This document shows, in pieces, positions 23,556-36,185 of a stretch of DNA of 64,000 nucleotides (positions are counted from its first letter, which is position 1; each line of letters begins with the position of its first letter). The translations under genes were made by a program, and so were the position numbers. This DNA comes from Hevea brasiliensis. Its lineage: Eukaryota > Streptophyta > Magnoliopsida > Malpighiales > Euphorbiaceae. The notes below the pieces were generated by a model. The model saw only the letters and a program-made list of their open reading frames with translations. It was not told where the DNA came from and ran no database searches. The stretch is from contig NC_079507.1 in assembly GCF_030052815.1 (NCBI RefSeq), positions 65,055,144-65,119,143 on the forward strand, given 5' to 3'.

Positions 23556-24915
23556 ATGTAAGATTTGGAATGCTTGACCAGTTGTTTTCCGTTTTAGACG
23601 AGATGACTATCATTTTTCTTGAAGTGATTTATTTTTCTTTCTTTAATGGTATTCTTGATAGCATGTGATGATCACCATCATGGAAATGATAGTTCCCGGC
23701 ATCCAACGGCTATAACTAAGAATTGCTTTATTGATTATTTTATGATAAATTATTATAGATATATATGTCATGATTGGCGGAAAAAGAAATCATGTGAAAA
23801 TCTCGTTAGCTTCATGGGCGAGTGGTTTTTTTTTTTAAAGAAAATTTTTTTTTCAAGTTTTGTAGTTTTAATAGATAATCTATTTTTAATCCAACCGAAT
23901 AAATAATCTTAATATAATGTGTGAAAACTAATCCTTAATATTAAAAAAATAATGTGAAAATGTCTCTTTAATTATTAATATTTACAAATTTCATAGTCTG
24001 TATGTTACATGTGTTGCCATAATGCTCATCTCTTATTTAGAAAATTGAGAGGATAAAAAAATAAAAATTGTGGTTCATGTAAAAATATTTTGACAACAAA
24101 TTGGACATGAAAGATTGTTAACCAAAAAAAAAAAAAAAAATTATCAGTACAACTCATGGGTGAAAAATTAAATTTAGCTTTGACTCTCCATTTGTGGCTT
24201 TAAGCTATTTGGATTGCTTGATGATTTGAGGGACGTTTAATAATACCAATATTTTTTTTATTAAATAATAATACCAACATTCAACCAATATATTATGTTT
24301 ATTTTAATTATATTTACAGATTGTATTATTAATTTAAAATTAAAATTATATTATATTGTGATAAAGAAATATTTTTAACAGACACATAATTAATTATTAA
24401 AATTATTTTTTATATAAAAAAATCTTCTACTGGTATTTTAAAAAACATCTAATAAAATATCTTTAATTATTTTATCCAGCCTGTGTGTTGACCAATCAAT
24501 AACATTTTTCTTTTTTTAATTTTTGTTCAGGAAGCGTGATAATACATTTTAAACGGTGACTTTTCAATGGCTGTAGAGGACAGGCTAGTGGGCGGAGTTA
24601 AGGGGCAGATTTCTTCAAGTTTGTTAGGAACCATTATTATACTGTTAGTGCCCAAGATTAGCCAACCTGTAACTAATATAATACTTCATCTTTATTAGTC
24701 CCACTTTCTATTTTTAGCGTTTCATATATCAGTTTCACTTTTGATTTTGGTAAGTTTGTTTTTTTTCTTAAGATTACTATATTATCTTTGTATTAAAGGC
24801 TAATTATACATTTAATGTTATTATGATATCTAGATGGTGAAGAATTTTTAAACTTAATTCATTAATGCTGAAATTAGAAATTTACATTTTCTCTCTTAAA
24901 ATCTTATCTGCATTT

Positions 24916-25137
24916 CTCCCTCCGTAATCCTTTAATCTTTTTTTTTTTCTTCAATTCTAGCATTAATTAGAATTTCAAACTTACTCATGCAGCAAATGGA
25001 GTATTAATGCATCCCAATTTTTCCTAAGTTAATGATGTTGTTTAGGAAGAAACATGTAAAAATAGTTAGTTAAACTAACATAACTAAAAACTCTTAAACT
25101 GTATGAAATTGGGACTAGAATATTGGGATGGAGGGAG
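24916..25137. mobile_element. Stowaway-like MITE, right copy
   Basis: Duplicate of 5,670-5,895; 'ctccctccg' and 'ggatggagggag' ends, with a shorter T-run inside. It lies in the promoter of the right-copy RLP. Confidence 0.55.
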
Positions 25138-25419
25138 TAATTAAAACAGACTTCACAGGGTAAAATATCACAATCTTAATACATCAGCACTCTGGCAGCA
25201 CAGCAGAGCCTCACCCAGAACTCACCAGGTCAACAGCTAATACAAAAGCGAAAAATTCAAGCAAGTGTCTCAATAAGTTCTGTTGAATTGAATCCCACTA
25301 AACTAAGTTTCATGTAAACTTCTGAGAATCTCACCGCTTTGAAAATACTCCAGAATTCAGCAACAATCTAAGAATAGACATAATTCAGCAAGAAATAGAA
25401 TCCGCAACATCTTATCGCC

Positions 25420-28400
25420 ATGAAACTCCATAGTTGGCTACCTCTCTTCATTTGCTTCGTCTCAAATATTTCAGCTATCACCTGCTGTCTTGACAATGAA
25501 AGAGCAGCCCTGTTAAGTTTTAAATCCCATTTGACAGACCCTTCAAATCGGCTGTCCTCATGGAAAGGCCGAGACTGCTGCAGTTGGCATGGAATTCGTT
25601 GCTCCAACACACTCCATATCGTCTCAGTTGACCTCCGGAACCCTAATCCGACAAGCTTCATAATTAATATGAATTCTGAACTGGTTTCCATTTCCAACTC
25701 CACATCTTCTGCACTCACTGGCCCCATCTCTTCTTCTCTTTTCACCCTTGCTCACGTCCGTTACCTTGATCTTAGCTTTAATAACTTCCAGTTTTCAAGA
25801 ATACCCACTGGAATCACAAACCTTACTCAGCTAACTTACCTAAATCTATCAAATTCTATGTTTAGTGATTCCATTACAACCCAACTTGGCAACCTTACAT
25901 CTCTAAGATGGTTGGATCTTTCGTGTTCTTCGCCGGTGACTGATTTTTCTTCCATTTCATATAACTTATCTTCTCAACTGACAGTGCAGGCTGGTGTCGA
26001 TTATACTTACATCCCTGGTGGATATCTTTCTTCTTCGAATTTGGATTGGTTGCAGGGGCTGCGCAATCTCAGGGAACTATTTTTGACCGGTGTTGATCTA
26101 TCAGAGGCTTCCAAGTTACTTCAATGGGCTAATCCTATATCGGATCTTTTCAATCTTAGATTGCTTTGGTTGTCTAATTGCAAAATTCTGGGAAGGTTCC
26201 TGTAGATCAGCTTCTCAACCTCACTCAATTGTCTGTGCTGGTAATGGATTTCAACTCTTTTACATCCCAAATTCCGGTTCATTTAGTGAACATGACCTCT
26301 CTTCTAGCCCTTGATCTCACTACCTCAAACCTGGAAGGTACAATCCCTTACCTTCCACAACTGAAGGAACTTTATGCGGGTAAGACTAGTCTTACAATTG
26401 ATTTGAAGTCAATGTTTGCAGTCCCATGGCCTCAGTTAGAAATTTTAGACATCAGGTCTGCACAAGTTATTGGTTCTATTCCACCTTCATTTGCCAATAC
26501 AACTTCATTGCTCAGTTTCGTAGCCTATAATTGCTTTATAGAGGGCAGCTTACCTTCTTCCATGACCAACCTTTCCAGGCTAGAAAGATTGCAGCTTGAC
26601 TTCAACAGGCTAGCAGGTCAAATTCCAGCGACAATATCCAACTTGAAAAGCCTTGAATTGCTCTCTTTGATGCAAAATTCTTTAGAAGGAACAATCCCAG
26701 ATTCAATTTGTAATATTTCCTCTCCAGTATCTTGCATTGGCAAGTAACAATCTCTCTGGAAAATTACCTGATTGTATTACCAATATGCCCAAACTTCAGG
26801 TCTTATTTCTTAGTTTGAACTCTTTCACTGGAACAATTCAGTCATTGACCTCCTTCTTTAAGAGCTCCAATCCATATATTTTAGGTCTGGGATATAATAA
26901 GCTAACTGTTAAATTAGACCAGCAGCTTTTTCCTCCCAGCTTCCAGCCTCAAATCTTGGACCTAAGTTCGTGTAACATTACTGGTAAGATCCCAGATTTC
27001 TTATCCAATCAGACCCAACTTGCATTCTTATCTTTGGCACATAACAACTTGTTAGGAGCAATTCCATCCCGGTTGTTCAATCTACCAAAGCTCAGTTACT
27101 TAGATCTCTCTTTTAACAGCCTACAAGGATTTCTGCCAACAAAAATTCAGATGAACTCATTTTTTGGTCCAACAACTTTGAATTTAGCAAGCAATCTTCT
27201 TGAAGGCCCTGTCCCTTTCCTACTTGAGAACATAGATGCCATCAATTTGTCTGGAAACAATTTCACTGGCTTCATACCACCACAGATAGGACTTGGGAAT
27301 GCAAGATTCATATCATTATCGGGTAATAAACTTTCTGGTCAGATACCATTTTCTTTCTGTCAAGAAAATAATGCATTAATGCTCCTAGATCTATCCAACA
27401 ACAGCCTCTCAGGAGCTCTCCCTGTCAGTTTAGGAAATTGTACATCTCTCAGTTTTCTGAACATTGCACAGAACAACTTGAGCAGTTCAATTCCTGCAGT
27501 TCTAGAAAATGCCAAAAGTCTGAGCTACTTGGACCTAACTGGCAATCATTTTGAAGGGTCTTTTCCAAGTTTTGAAAAGCTTCAAAATCTTGTTGTACTG
27601 AAAATGGGATACAATAATTTTGTTGGAAAGATCCCCCAATTCATCGGAGACCTCAAGAACCTCCGCATTCTTGTCCTGAGGTCCAATTTCTTCAATGAAT
27701 CAATCCCTCAAGATATAAACAAGCTTTGGAAGCTTCAAATCATGGACTTTTCAGACAACAAACTCTCTGGCAGCATCCCTGAGAAACTAGATGGTTTGAA
27801 GACATTAATAACTCGACCGACAGATGGAGACCTTCTTGGTTATGTCATTTCATCAATGTATGCCGGTGTAAAGCTAAGCATGGCATACAAAGGACTGATA
27901 TACCAATTTAATGTGATCAGGACATACCACAGTGGAATAGATTTCTCCCTGAATGCTTTGACAGGAAATATTCCTCAAGAAATGAGCTTTTTGAAAGGGC
28001 TTGCAATGCTTAACCTCTCACATAATGCTCTCTCTGGGGAGATCCCGAGTAACATAGGAGATATGAGTGGCTTGCAGTCGCTGGATCTTAGTTTCAACGA
28101 ATTGACTGCAGGAATCCCAGAATCCATAAATCTTTTGGACTCCCTTGGCATCATGAACTTGTCCTACAACAACTTGAGTGGCAGGATTCCACCAGGGACA
28201 AAGTTTGACACATTGTATGAGGATGGTTGGGCCTATGTAGGGAACAAGTATTTGTGTGGTGCACCTGATGCCATTATAAATTGCAATATCAACGATGGCT
28301 CATCTGAGCAAGAACCTGCAAGTGAAGAGGATGCCAGTGAAAAATGGTTGTTCATTGGAATTGTGGCAGTTGGCTATGTTGTTGGTTTCTGGGGACATTT

Positions 28401-28491
28401 TGGGGTTCTGAAATTGTTGAAAAAGCGATGGAGAGAGCGGTATTGGATGGCTATTGATAAGATGGCATCAAGAATTACTAAATCCAGTTAA
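25420..28491 (+). pseudogene. RLP, right copy, broken by two small deletions
   Basis: Same gene as 6,178-9,252 with only three differences noticed. One G is lost from the run near 26,190 ('ctggggaagg' becomes 'ctgggaagg'), giving a stop after 'CKILGRFL' (about 261 residues). Two bases (CT) are lost near 26,722 ('tcctctctcc' becomes 'tcctctcc'), which restores the original frame, so the last ~590 codons with membrane helix and tail remain open. One substitution changes Ile to Ser in 'ALPVSLGN'. A secreted N-terminal fragment could be made; a receptor could not. The net loss of three bases makes base-calling error a real alternative. Confidence 0.88.
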
Positions 28492-29992
28492 GAAAGAAAA
28501 AGTAATCTATCGTTATGCATCACCATTTTGTACCAATTTATGATTGTACCAGCTGATGTGATTAGCATTACGAAATTAGTGATCTTATTCTCTATATCAT
28601 ATTCCATTATTAAAATGTGCAAGATTTTAATGAATTGAAATAAAATTAATAATTGCAGACTATTGTTAATAAAGAAAATGGAGGATGAATTTAGGGAATT
28701 GAGACTATTGTCGATCAGCAAGAGGAGAAGAATGAACTTCTGATAAAGTTAAATCCAGCAGAAAATTGAGCCTCTTCAACATCAAAGGTCTTAGTTTTAC
28801 GTTTTCCTAAGGACAACCAAAATCTTTAATTTTAAGCTGTTTGTGAGTACTAAACGAATTTCGCAGGAAAAAAAATTGTTGGTGTGTTCTGCTAAATTTT
28901 CTTGGTTATAGTTGCTCATTTTGCAAAAGGTGTGACAATGGAATATTATAAATTTATAATCAGCTTTTAAATGAGATAGAACAACTACCAAAAGATTTGA
29001 GAAACTGAAATTGCAGAACTTGTTTTCTTGAGATGGCTAATGCTTGAGTTCATGAGAATTCATGAACAAGAGCAACAAATTGAGGAGAAGAAAGAATATT
29101 TGAGATTTTAATATCTAATAGATACCCATACAAGCAAGATTTTTCAGAATGCAAAAATCTTCTTTATAATATGGAGAGTAAATCTTACATAACTGTGAGA
29201 AATAATGCATACGAATGTGTACACACCTGTTATATGATTTCACTAAAATTAATTAAATTAAATAAAAATAAATTATTCAAGTTATTTGCCCTAGCTATGA
29301 AGGTGATAAGTGATTTAGATGTGGAGTTTTGTTCTATGTTTATATTGCAATGCAAGCAATATTTTTACCAAAAAAAGAAGAAAAAGAAGGTGATAGGTAT
29401 TTTAATTATATAAATTAAGATGTTTATAACTCATTACAAGTTACCTCTTGACCCATAAAACCATAGCTAAATTAGAACTAATTAATTGAGTTCTATAATT
29501 AACAATAAAAGATTAAACTAAGTGATATTATTCTATTAAATTTTTAGAAAAATTTATAACTCTATAAAATAATAAAGTTAAATACTTTTAAAATTAATCA
29601 ATACAATTCTTTTATTAAAATTAATCATTACCTATCTGCTCAAGGAAAAAAAAAAAAAAAAAACTCCCCTTTGCCCAGTTTCATTGGAGGAGGCAAAGAA
29701 ATATAAAAAAATAATTATTCGACATTAAACACTAATAATTAAACGTCTATTTGGGTGAATATTCAGATTTTTTTTTATATTTGATTTTTAATCATTAAAT
29801 TAAGAGTATTTAATTAAACGTAATTTTTAAATCAATTTTTTAATTATAATTTTAATCAATTTAGCAAACTCAAATCAAAATATATGCAAAAACTTACATA
29901 ATTACCTTATTAAGAAAAAAAATATTTTTTTTGTTTTAAAAGATTATTAATTTTTTCACAAGAGTTATATAATTATTGTTTAATAAATACAA

Positions 29993-31295
29993 ATTTCTTA
30001 AAAAAAGGCATAAAAATGCTAAATAAACAGAAAAGAAATTAAATAAATTGAGTAAAAAATAAAAGACCAAAGTATATTTTAACACAGTGTATTTTGACTT
30101 TTTTAATATTAACAATATATACTTTATTTGTTATAATTAAAGACATAAATTTTATCTTTATTTACACTGTAAAAATAAATTATCAAGAGTGGGTAGTAAT
30201 CGATAGAGAGAGAATCACAAAGAGATAATGAAAAATATAAAGGGCATTAGAGAAAGATCCACTCTCCCTTTCTCTTTCCCCTCTCATATTTGTCTTTCTC
30301 TATTTTTCTTTTTTTTTCTTTTTTTAAATTTGTATTTTTTTACATTAATAAGACCCAAATAAAAAAAAAATAACACATGTCATAAAGGACATATACAACA
30401 AAAACTACGTGACCAAATACACAAAGATCAAAATCAATAATCAAGTCCCAAAAATCAGTCTAAACCTGTAAAGCACTAGCATTAAAAAATCATGCAGTCA
30501 ACTAACAAAACCACCAACCAAAAGCACGTAGGAAAAGAAATCCACCAATGGCACTTGATTAGCCTCGTCGAGCATCCCAAGCTGGCTGGTGAAGCAACTG
30601 AGGAGAAAGATAAAGATCTTCAAAGGCAAACAACAGTACTATCATCAGACCTCCAATGCTCGAACAGAAACTCAGTCGCTGCTATACTAAAGTCTCCAAA
30701 ACTGATCGACCACAACATTTCCAGAGAAGAAGATGGCCTGAAATGCAGAGGTCCAAGGCATTTCAGTTTATTGTAGCATTGGATCGGCCTTTGCGAAGCA
30801 ATTCCAGTGGACTCCTCTACATACCCCATTCCCTTTCTACAGAAATATCAACGGTTGGCTATTACTTAATCTACACGGAGGACCAAAGATACGTTCTCAC
30901 CTTGCAGAGTCCCTGCAAAACCGAACTCAAAACTATGCATACCGAAACAGGGAAGAAGGGGAGCAACCTTACGCCTGATTGGATAAACTAACATTAGAGA
31001 GATAGATTGCCCTCTACTTCTCTCCCCCATTCTTTTCTCTTTCCTTATTTTTCATCTAGGCTTACAAGCGCGAAAATTACAAACAGTAAAGAGAGATATG
31101 TGTGGAAACAAAATCAAAATCAAAGTTAAAGTACCCTGTAGTTTGCCCAAAATAAAATAACATTAACCATTGAAGAGGAACAGTGTGAATTGCATGCACA
31201 TTACAGTTAACGATCATATAGGGCGTATTTGGCCGGTCAACTCTCTCCCTAATTCCACGCCTGAAGTGCAACAAAATTTGAAAACTGTTCAACCA
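29993..31295 (+). promoter_or_regulatory. Synthetase upstream region, absent from the left copy
   Basis: Together with the first 150 bp of exon 1, this is the 1,453-bp stretch (29,993-31,445) that is missing at 10,736/10,737. It starts AT-rich, has pyrimidine-rich patches (30,255-30,330 and 31,010-31,060) and leads into the start codon at 31,296. Open frames at 30,492-30,991 on both strands look non-conserved. Likely promoter and 5' UTR; no element is singled out with confidence. Confidence 0.5.
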
Positions 31296-31843
31296 ATGTC
31301 GGTGTGTTCTTTTTCTTCTTCCTCATCATCATCATTGGCCAAGCTATGGATTGTGCACGGTATTGTGGCTGGAGCTGTAATTGCTGCTGCTTTAGGTGCT
31401 CGTGCTTATCTGGGTAGATCCAGAAAGTTCCGAAGCCGGATTTTAGGCATTATACCTGCCCGTTTCGCTTTGTCTCGGTTTCAGGGCAAGCCACTAGTTA
31501 ATATTCTCGGGAAACCCATGATTCAAGTACTTATTTGTTTCATTTTCTCTTATTTCATTTTAAATCTTTATAAAAATTTTGATATGAGTTCAATTTTCCC
31601 TTTTGTGTTTAGTTAGAAGTTGAAGTTGAATGATTGGATGCAAAATCTGGAATGAGTTTTGCTTTTTTGGATTGTTAAGTGATGAGCAATCATCAATTAA
31701 CATTTTTTTGGCGGTCCAATGGTTGTGCTAAACAATGTTGGGCAATTGTTAATTAGCTGTGAAATGCTACCCACTGACGTATTGGAGTCTCTCCAGGGCT
31801 GATCTGGAGTTCGAGCAAAAAAAAAAAGGCAATTAAATGCTTC

Positions 31844-31844
<1 letters not shown>

Positions 31845-31913
<69 letters not shown>
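31845..31913. repeat. (AT)n microsatellite in synthetase intron 1, right copy
   Basis: About 34 AT units, roughly twice the length of the matching tract in the left copy. Confidence 0.9.
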
Positions 31914-31915
<2 letters not shown>

Positions 31916-34900
31916 CGTTTGTCAAATTCTTATTCTGCCAATGGGCTTTTTGCGAGGTCTTTGAACCTGCATGTTTGTCAATAGATCTTTTCTCTTGGAG
32001 GATCTGTTGATCCTCATCCGGATGAATCAACACTTCCTGTGGTTAAGTTCACTAACATGGTTATATATTAAGTTGATCCATTGAGTTGATCCATTGTGGG
32101 AACCATGATTTCACTTCAAGAAGTAAAAGAATCCTGTGTGCATTTTGGACACATAAACGATTGTGCACTTCCTTTTTTTAGATTATTTATTCCTATTTGT
32201 GGGTATATTAATCTCATTAATTTGTTTGGAACCTCATGAATAAGTAATTGATTTAATTTTTAGATAAATCTACTATACATAAATTAATTCTATGGAAAGT
32301 GCTGAGAGATTTACTATAAACTCAGTTGCTAGTGAATTTTTTGTTTGGTATATCTATATTAGGACCTAGAATTTCAATATTCTATGTTCGGAGAGAAAAG
32401 ATGGAGAGCATTAGCAAGGAGAGGAAGTTAAAACAGAGAAATAGTACCAATTCATTTGAAAATTCCGTTAATATTTTATGTAATTTGTACTTTGTTACAG
32501 GTTAATGAATTCCGTAAAATTAACAATGTCAAAATTGTAAATGAATTTCTTAATAGCTTCCCAACATAACACATGGAATTATAAATTAATTCCGTAAATT
32601 TTATGTTCCAACATGTAATTTATAGGATTACAAACTAATTTAATAAAATTAAATTTTATACTCCAAACATGTAATGTACAGAATTACTAATGAATTTATA
32701 ATATTCTATGAAATTCTTTTGTTTCCAACAGTGTTAGTAGTATAATTGCATAATCATCCTGTGACATGCATGGATAAGATAATAAATGGGCTATGATGTT
32801 TGCTTTCTGATGCATTTAGTTGATGATCAGCAGAGAACTTGGGAAAGAGCGAAATTGGCAACTACATTGGATCACAAAGGTAAATTAAATTTCCTGAGAT
32901 TCTTCTAATTTTATTTGGAAATGATGCTGAGATTTCTGCTTAGTTTGAGCAATATCTTTAGAAATGCATTTAACTGCATACATTGATTGTAGCAAAAATC
33001 CATAAATGCTACTTATGTTCAATATATTAGGTTACATCACAATGCATCTAGATGTCATGTAGAGAAGTGTGAATTTGGTTCAGGGAGCCCCACTAAAAAA
33101 GTTGATTATCATTTATGGGTTGGACTTGTTCATCCAACTTGCTTAGTACTAGAAGTTCTTCATTTCTCCATTCGTTGGGAAAAAAAAAGATATACTAACA
33201 TGAAAAAAAAAAAAAAAAGGCAGTAATGCAAACAAAATCAATGATAGACTTTGTGAGATGAATAGTATTCCCTTTTTATGAGCTGTAGCCTGTGGTAGTA
33301 TTCAAAATGGAGTTCTTGCTCAAGTTTTTGTTTTAAAGTATTTTAGTAGTTAATTTTCTTATCCTTGCACCACCTCCTTTTTTCTAGGGGGGGGAGGCCA
33401 TTGTTGGAAGGTTTGGGGCCTGTGGAGTAGGATTTTTGATGGGGCAATGAAAAATGTTGAAGGCATCATTTGTAGTTGTAGGGCTGCATTATTATATTGA
33501 CCACATATTTGATATGATACTTGTCTTTCGTTTTTGTGATATCTCATTCGTATTTTGTGATTGATATAGTTGTGGCAATGGATGATGAAAAGATTGCTGA
33601 ATGTTGTTGAGGATTTGGGGCAGATGTGATAATGACTTCAGAATCTTGTTGAAATGGTAAGGTCACTTGGTCAATTTAAGTGTAAGATTTAATTTGGTAT
33701 TGGATTTGCTGATTGTTAAAATCTGTATTAGTATACAGGTGCGGAAAGATGCAATGAAGCACTTGGAAAGCTAGAAAATAAATATGATGTTGTTGTCAAT
33801 ATTCAGGGGGATGAGCCTCTCATTGAACCTGAGATAATAGATGGAATTGTTAAAGCACTGCAGGTAAATTTGTTCACTGTTCTGCTCACGTACCTCTCAT
33901 GAAATGTGACTGTTACATCATCATATGAACAAATTCATGCTGATCCTTTATTTTTTAATTTTAATATTTGAACAAATGCCTCTTTTGCACATCATGAACT
34001 ATCCTGTTACATTCAATTATAATACTGAAGAAAAGGAACATTTTGTATCGCTATACATCCGGTTCCTAATTTATTGACATTTATCTCATTATGAAGCTTT
34101 CCATTTATTTAATTCACTGGTTGTTGAAATTTGCATAAGGTGCAGACATCCTCAAATGCAGTATTTAGCACTGCTGTAACATCTTTAAAGCCAGAAGATG
34201 CATTCAATCCCAACAGAGTGAAATGTGTGTTGGATAATCTAGGTTATGCCATCTATTTTTCGAGAGGACTCATTCCTTATAACAAGTGAGTTTCCTAATA
34301 TTGATAAATAGGTGGTTTTGCTTGGTGTTTTTTTCTCTTCTGTGATTTTTTCGCATTTATTGGGCTGCTTGATAGATTTATTTGCCAACTTGATACAGAT
34401 CAGGGAAATTCAACCCACAGTTTCCATATTTGCTTCATCTTGGAATTCAGGTATGAAGACGGCATGTATTCCTGATTGTTGTTTTCTTCCTCCGTTTGAT
34501 GGTCAGAAGTCTCTGAGAGTTTGTGTGTGTTTGCTTGTTCTTTTTTTTGGTTATCTTATGAATTATTGACTGTATTTTCTGATCAGAGCTACAATGCAAA
34601 GTTTCTAAAAATATATCCTGAACTTCAACCTACTCCATTGCAACTTGAAGAGGATCTGGAGCAGCTTAAAGTCCTTGAGAATGGTTATAAAATGAAGGCA
34701 TAGTGAATTTCACCTGCCACTCTTTTTTCCTTTGGCTGGATTTATGCTAAACTGCTATCATAATATTTTTTTGACATTGCTGTAGTTTCTATTTCAATTG
34801 AAATTTGCATTTCTTTTTGAAGAGAACTTGGAATGTCCTCTCTCTCTCTCTGACTTTCTCAATGCTGATGCTGATGGCTTGAGATGTTGGCTGGATAGTT

Positions 34901-35190
34901 GGGGGAGCTCAGCTGGAGTTACTAAGAAGATAAGGATGGAGAGAGAGAGGTTCTCTGGAACTTTGGCTGTTATTAATGATATTCTTTTCTGTAGTTTTGT
35001 TTTTGTAGTTTATTGCAATCTATTTGGAAACAGCAAAGAGTGAATGAATTTTCTCTAGACCATTGCATTGCTAGATTTTTTACTTATCCATTGTTAGTTT
35101 GATCAATTTGTTTTGGATAAGTTACATATTTTCACTTCATGGGATTATAGTTATCTATCAGTACTGACAACTTGTAAATTGGATTCCCAA

Positions 35191-35275
35191 ACCCCCACCA
35201 CCGCGCGCCACACCAAAACCCAACCCCACCCCCCACACCCCACACCCCCCCCCCCCCTCCCCTCCCTCCCTCCCT
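35191..35275. repeat. C-rich tract in last synthetase intron, right copy
   Basis: A run of C-blocks including one of about 14 C's, then 'ctcccctccctccctccc'. The complementary strand has many closely spaced G-runs and so could form G-quadruplexes. The left copy has only a 16-C run here. Confidence 0.85.
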
Positions 35276-36185
35276 AAAATCATAGATAAGGTTGATGGTA
35301 TTTGCTAGCTGAAATATTCAGATACTATAATGTGCAACCCAAATGTTTTTGCAGGTGATAAAGGTTGACCATGAGGCACATGGTGTTCACACTCCAGATG
35401 ATGTTGAAAAGATAGAAACTTTGATGCGAGAGCGGAATTTGTCCTAGTTCATCTAATTCAAACTGGACCATTGATTTTAAATGGGATCAGATGACATGTT
35501 GCTTCCTATGTTGAATCCAGGAGAAAGTGGAATAGCTGGTATTAGTTTTTCGAACACACCCCCACCTCCTTCCTTTCTTTAATTTTTTTTCTTTTTTTTG
35601 GGTATCATTTTATATAGTCTAATAGCATTAAGATGGTTGGAGTATTGTGAACTAGTATGTAAAATTTTGCATATTTTTTTATGAATGGCTGCGCTTGCAC
35701 TTGATGATATATGATTTTTATACGCACCAATTTGTTTTATACTGATGGACCTTTCAAGTGCAATGACTGAATCCACCTTCTGATCATCTCTGTTTCTGGG
35801 GTAAAGCAGACGTTTTATTGTGTTGTTTTTTTATCAAAAATTTAATATTTGAACAGAAGGCACATTGATTGAGGATAGGGTTTCTATTTGGCCAACTTAA
35901 CCTTCTGACGATATGCAATTAAACTCAATTGTTTTAACTTTCTAGTAACTTATTATGCTTACTTGACCTTCCATTAGCAAGGTATGCTTTCAAATATGGA
36001 AATGCTGCAATTATGGTACCATTATCACATCTACAGTAAGGTTTTACGTTGTCTATTTGGCTTGTGGACGCTGAAAAAGAGACAACAATAAGCATCAATT
36101 GGGCAACCATCAGCATCACTTTGCCTTGTCTAAAATTATATTTCTGGCCTAGCTAGCAGCAACTTAAGCTGAAATGGCTGGATCC

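Larger units (their letters stand above)
19248..29992 (+). repeat. Block A, right copy of large direct duplication
   Basis: Near-identical to 1-10,736 with an offset of 19,239-19,249. Differences noticed are mostly homopolymer and short-repeat length changes plus scattered substitutions. It is followed by 1,453 bp missing from the left copy. Confidence 0.95.
31296..35447 (+). pseudogene. kdsB: CMP-Kdo synthetase pseudogene, right copy (full length, two nonsense codons)
   Basis: All eight exons are present: 31,296-31,526 (N-terminal Ser run, membrane-anchor-like 'GIVAGAVIAAALGARAYLG', then 'GIIPARFALSRFQGKPLVN'), 32,834-32,879, 33,570-33,656, 33,739-33,863, 34,146-34,285, 34,399-34,450, 34,587-34,697 and 35,355-35,447. 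The order and length match plant CMP-Kdo synthetases, which work at the mitochondrial membrane or cytosol for RG-II synthesis. Exon 3 has TGA for the first Arg (33,608-33,610, shared with the left copy) and for a second Arg (33,650-33,652, unique). Changes at conserved sites (I to K and T to M in 'DHIVVATDDEK') also point to relaxed selection. The last intron again has a GC donor. Confidence 0.9.
31446..35817 (+). repeat. Block B, right copy of the duplication
   Basis: Pairs with 10,737-15,116. Substitutions in exons run at a few per hundred bases, clearly more than in block A. Differences include AT-tract length (31,845-31,913), loss of a ~70-bp stretch with a (GT)n run that the left copy has near 12,800-12,880, and the C-rich tract at 35,191-35,275. 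Confidence 0.9.

Noticed and set aside
30492..30991. Overlapping open frames on both strands upstream of the synthetase
   Set aside because: Composition is mixed but no recognisable domain or splice structure; probably promoter DNA.
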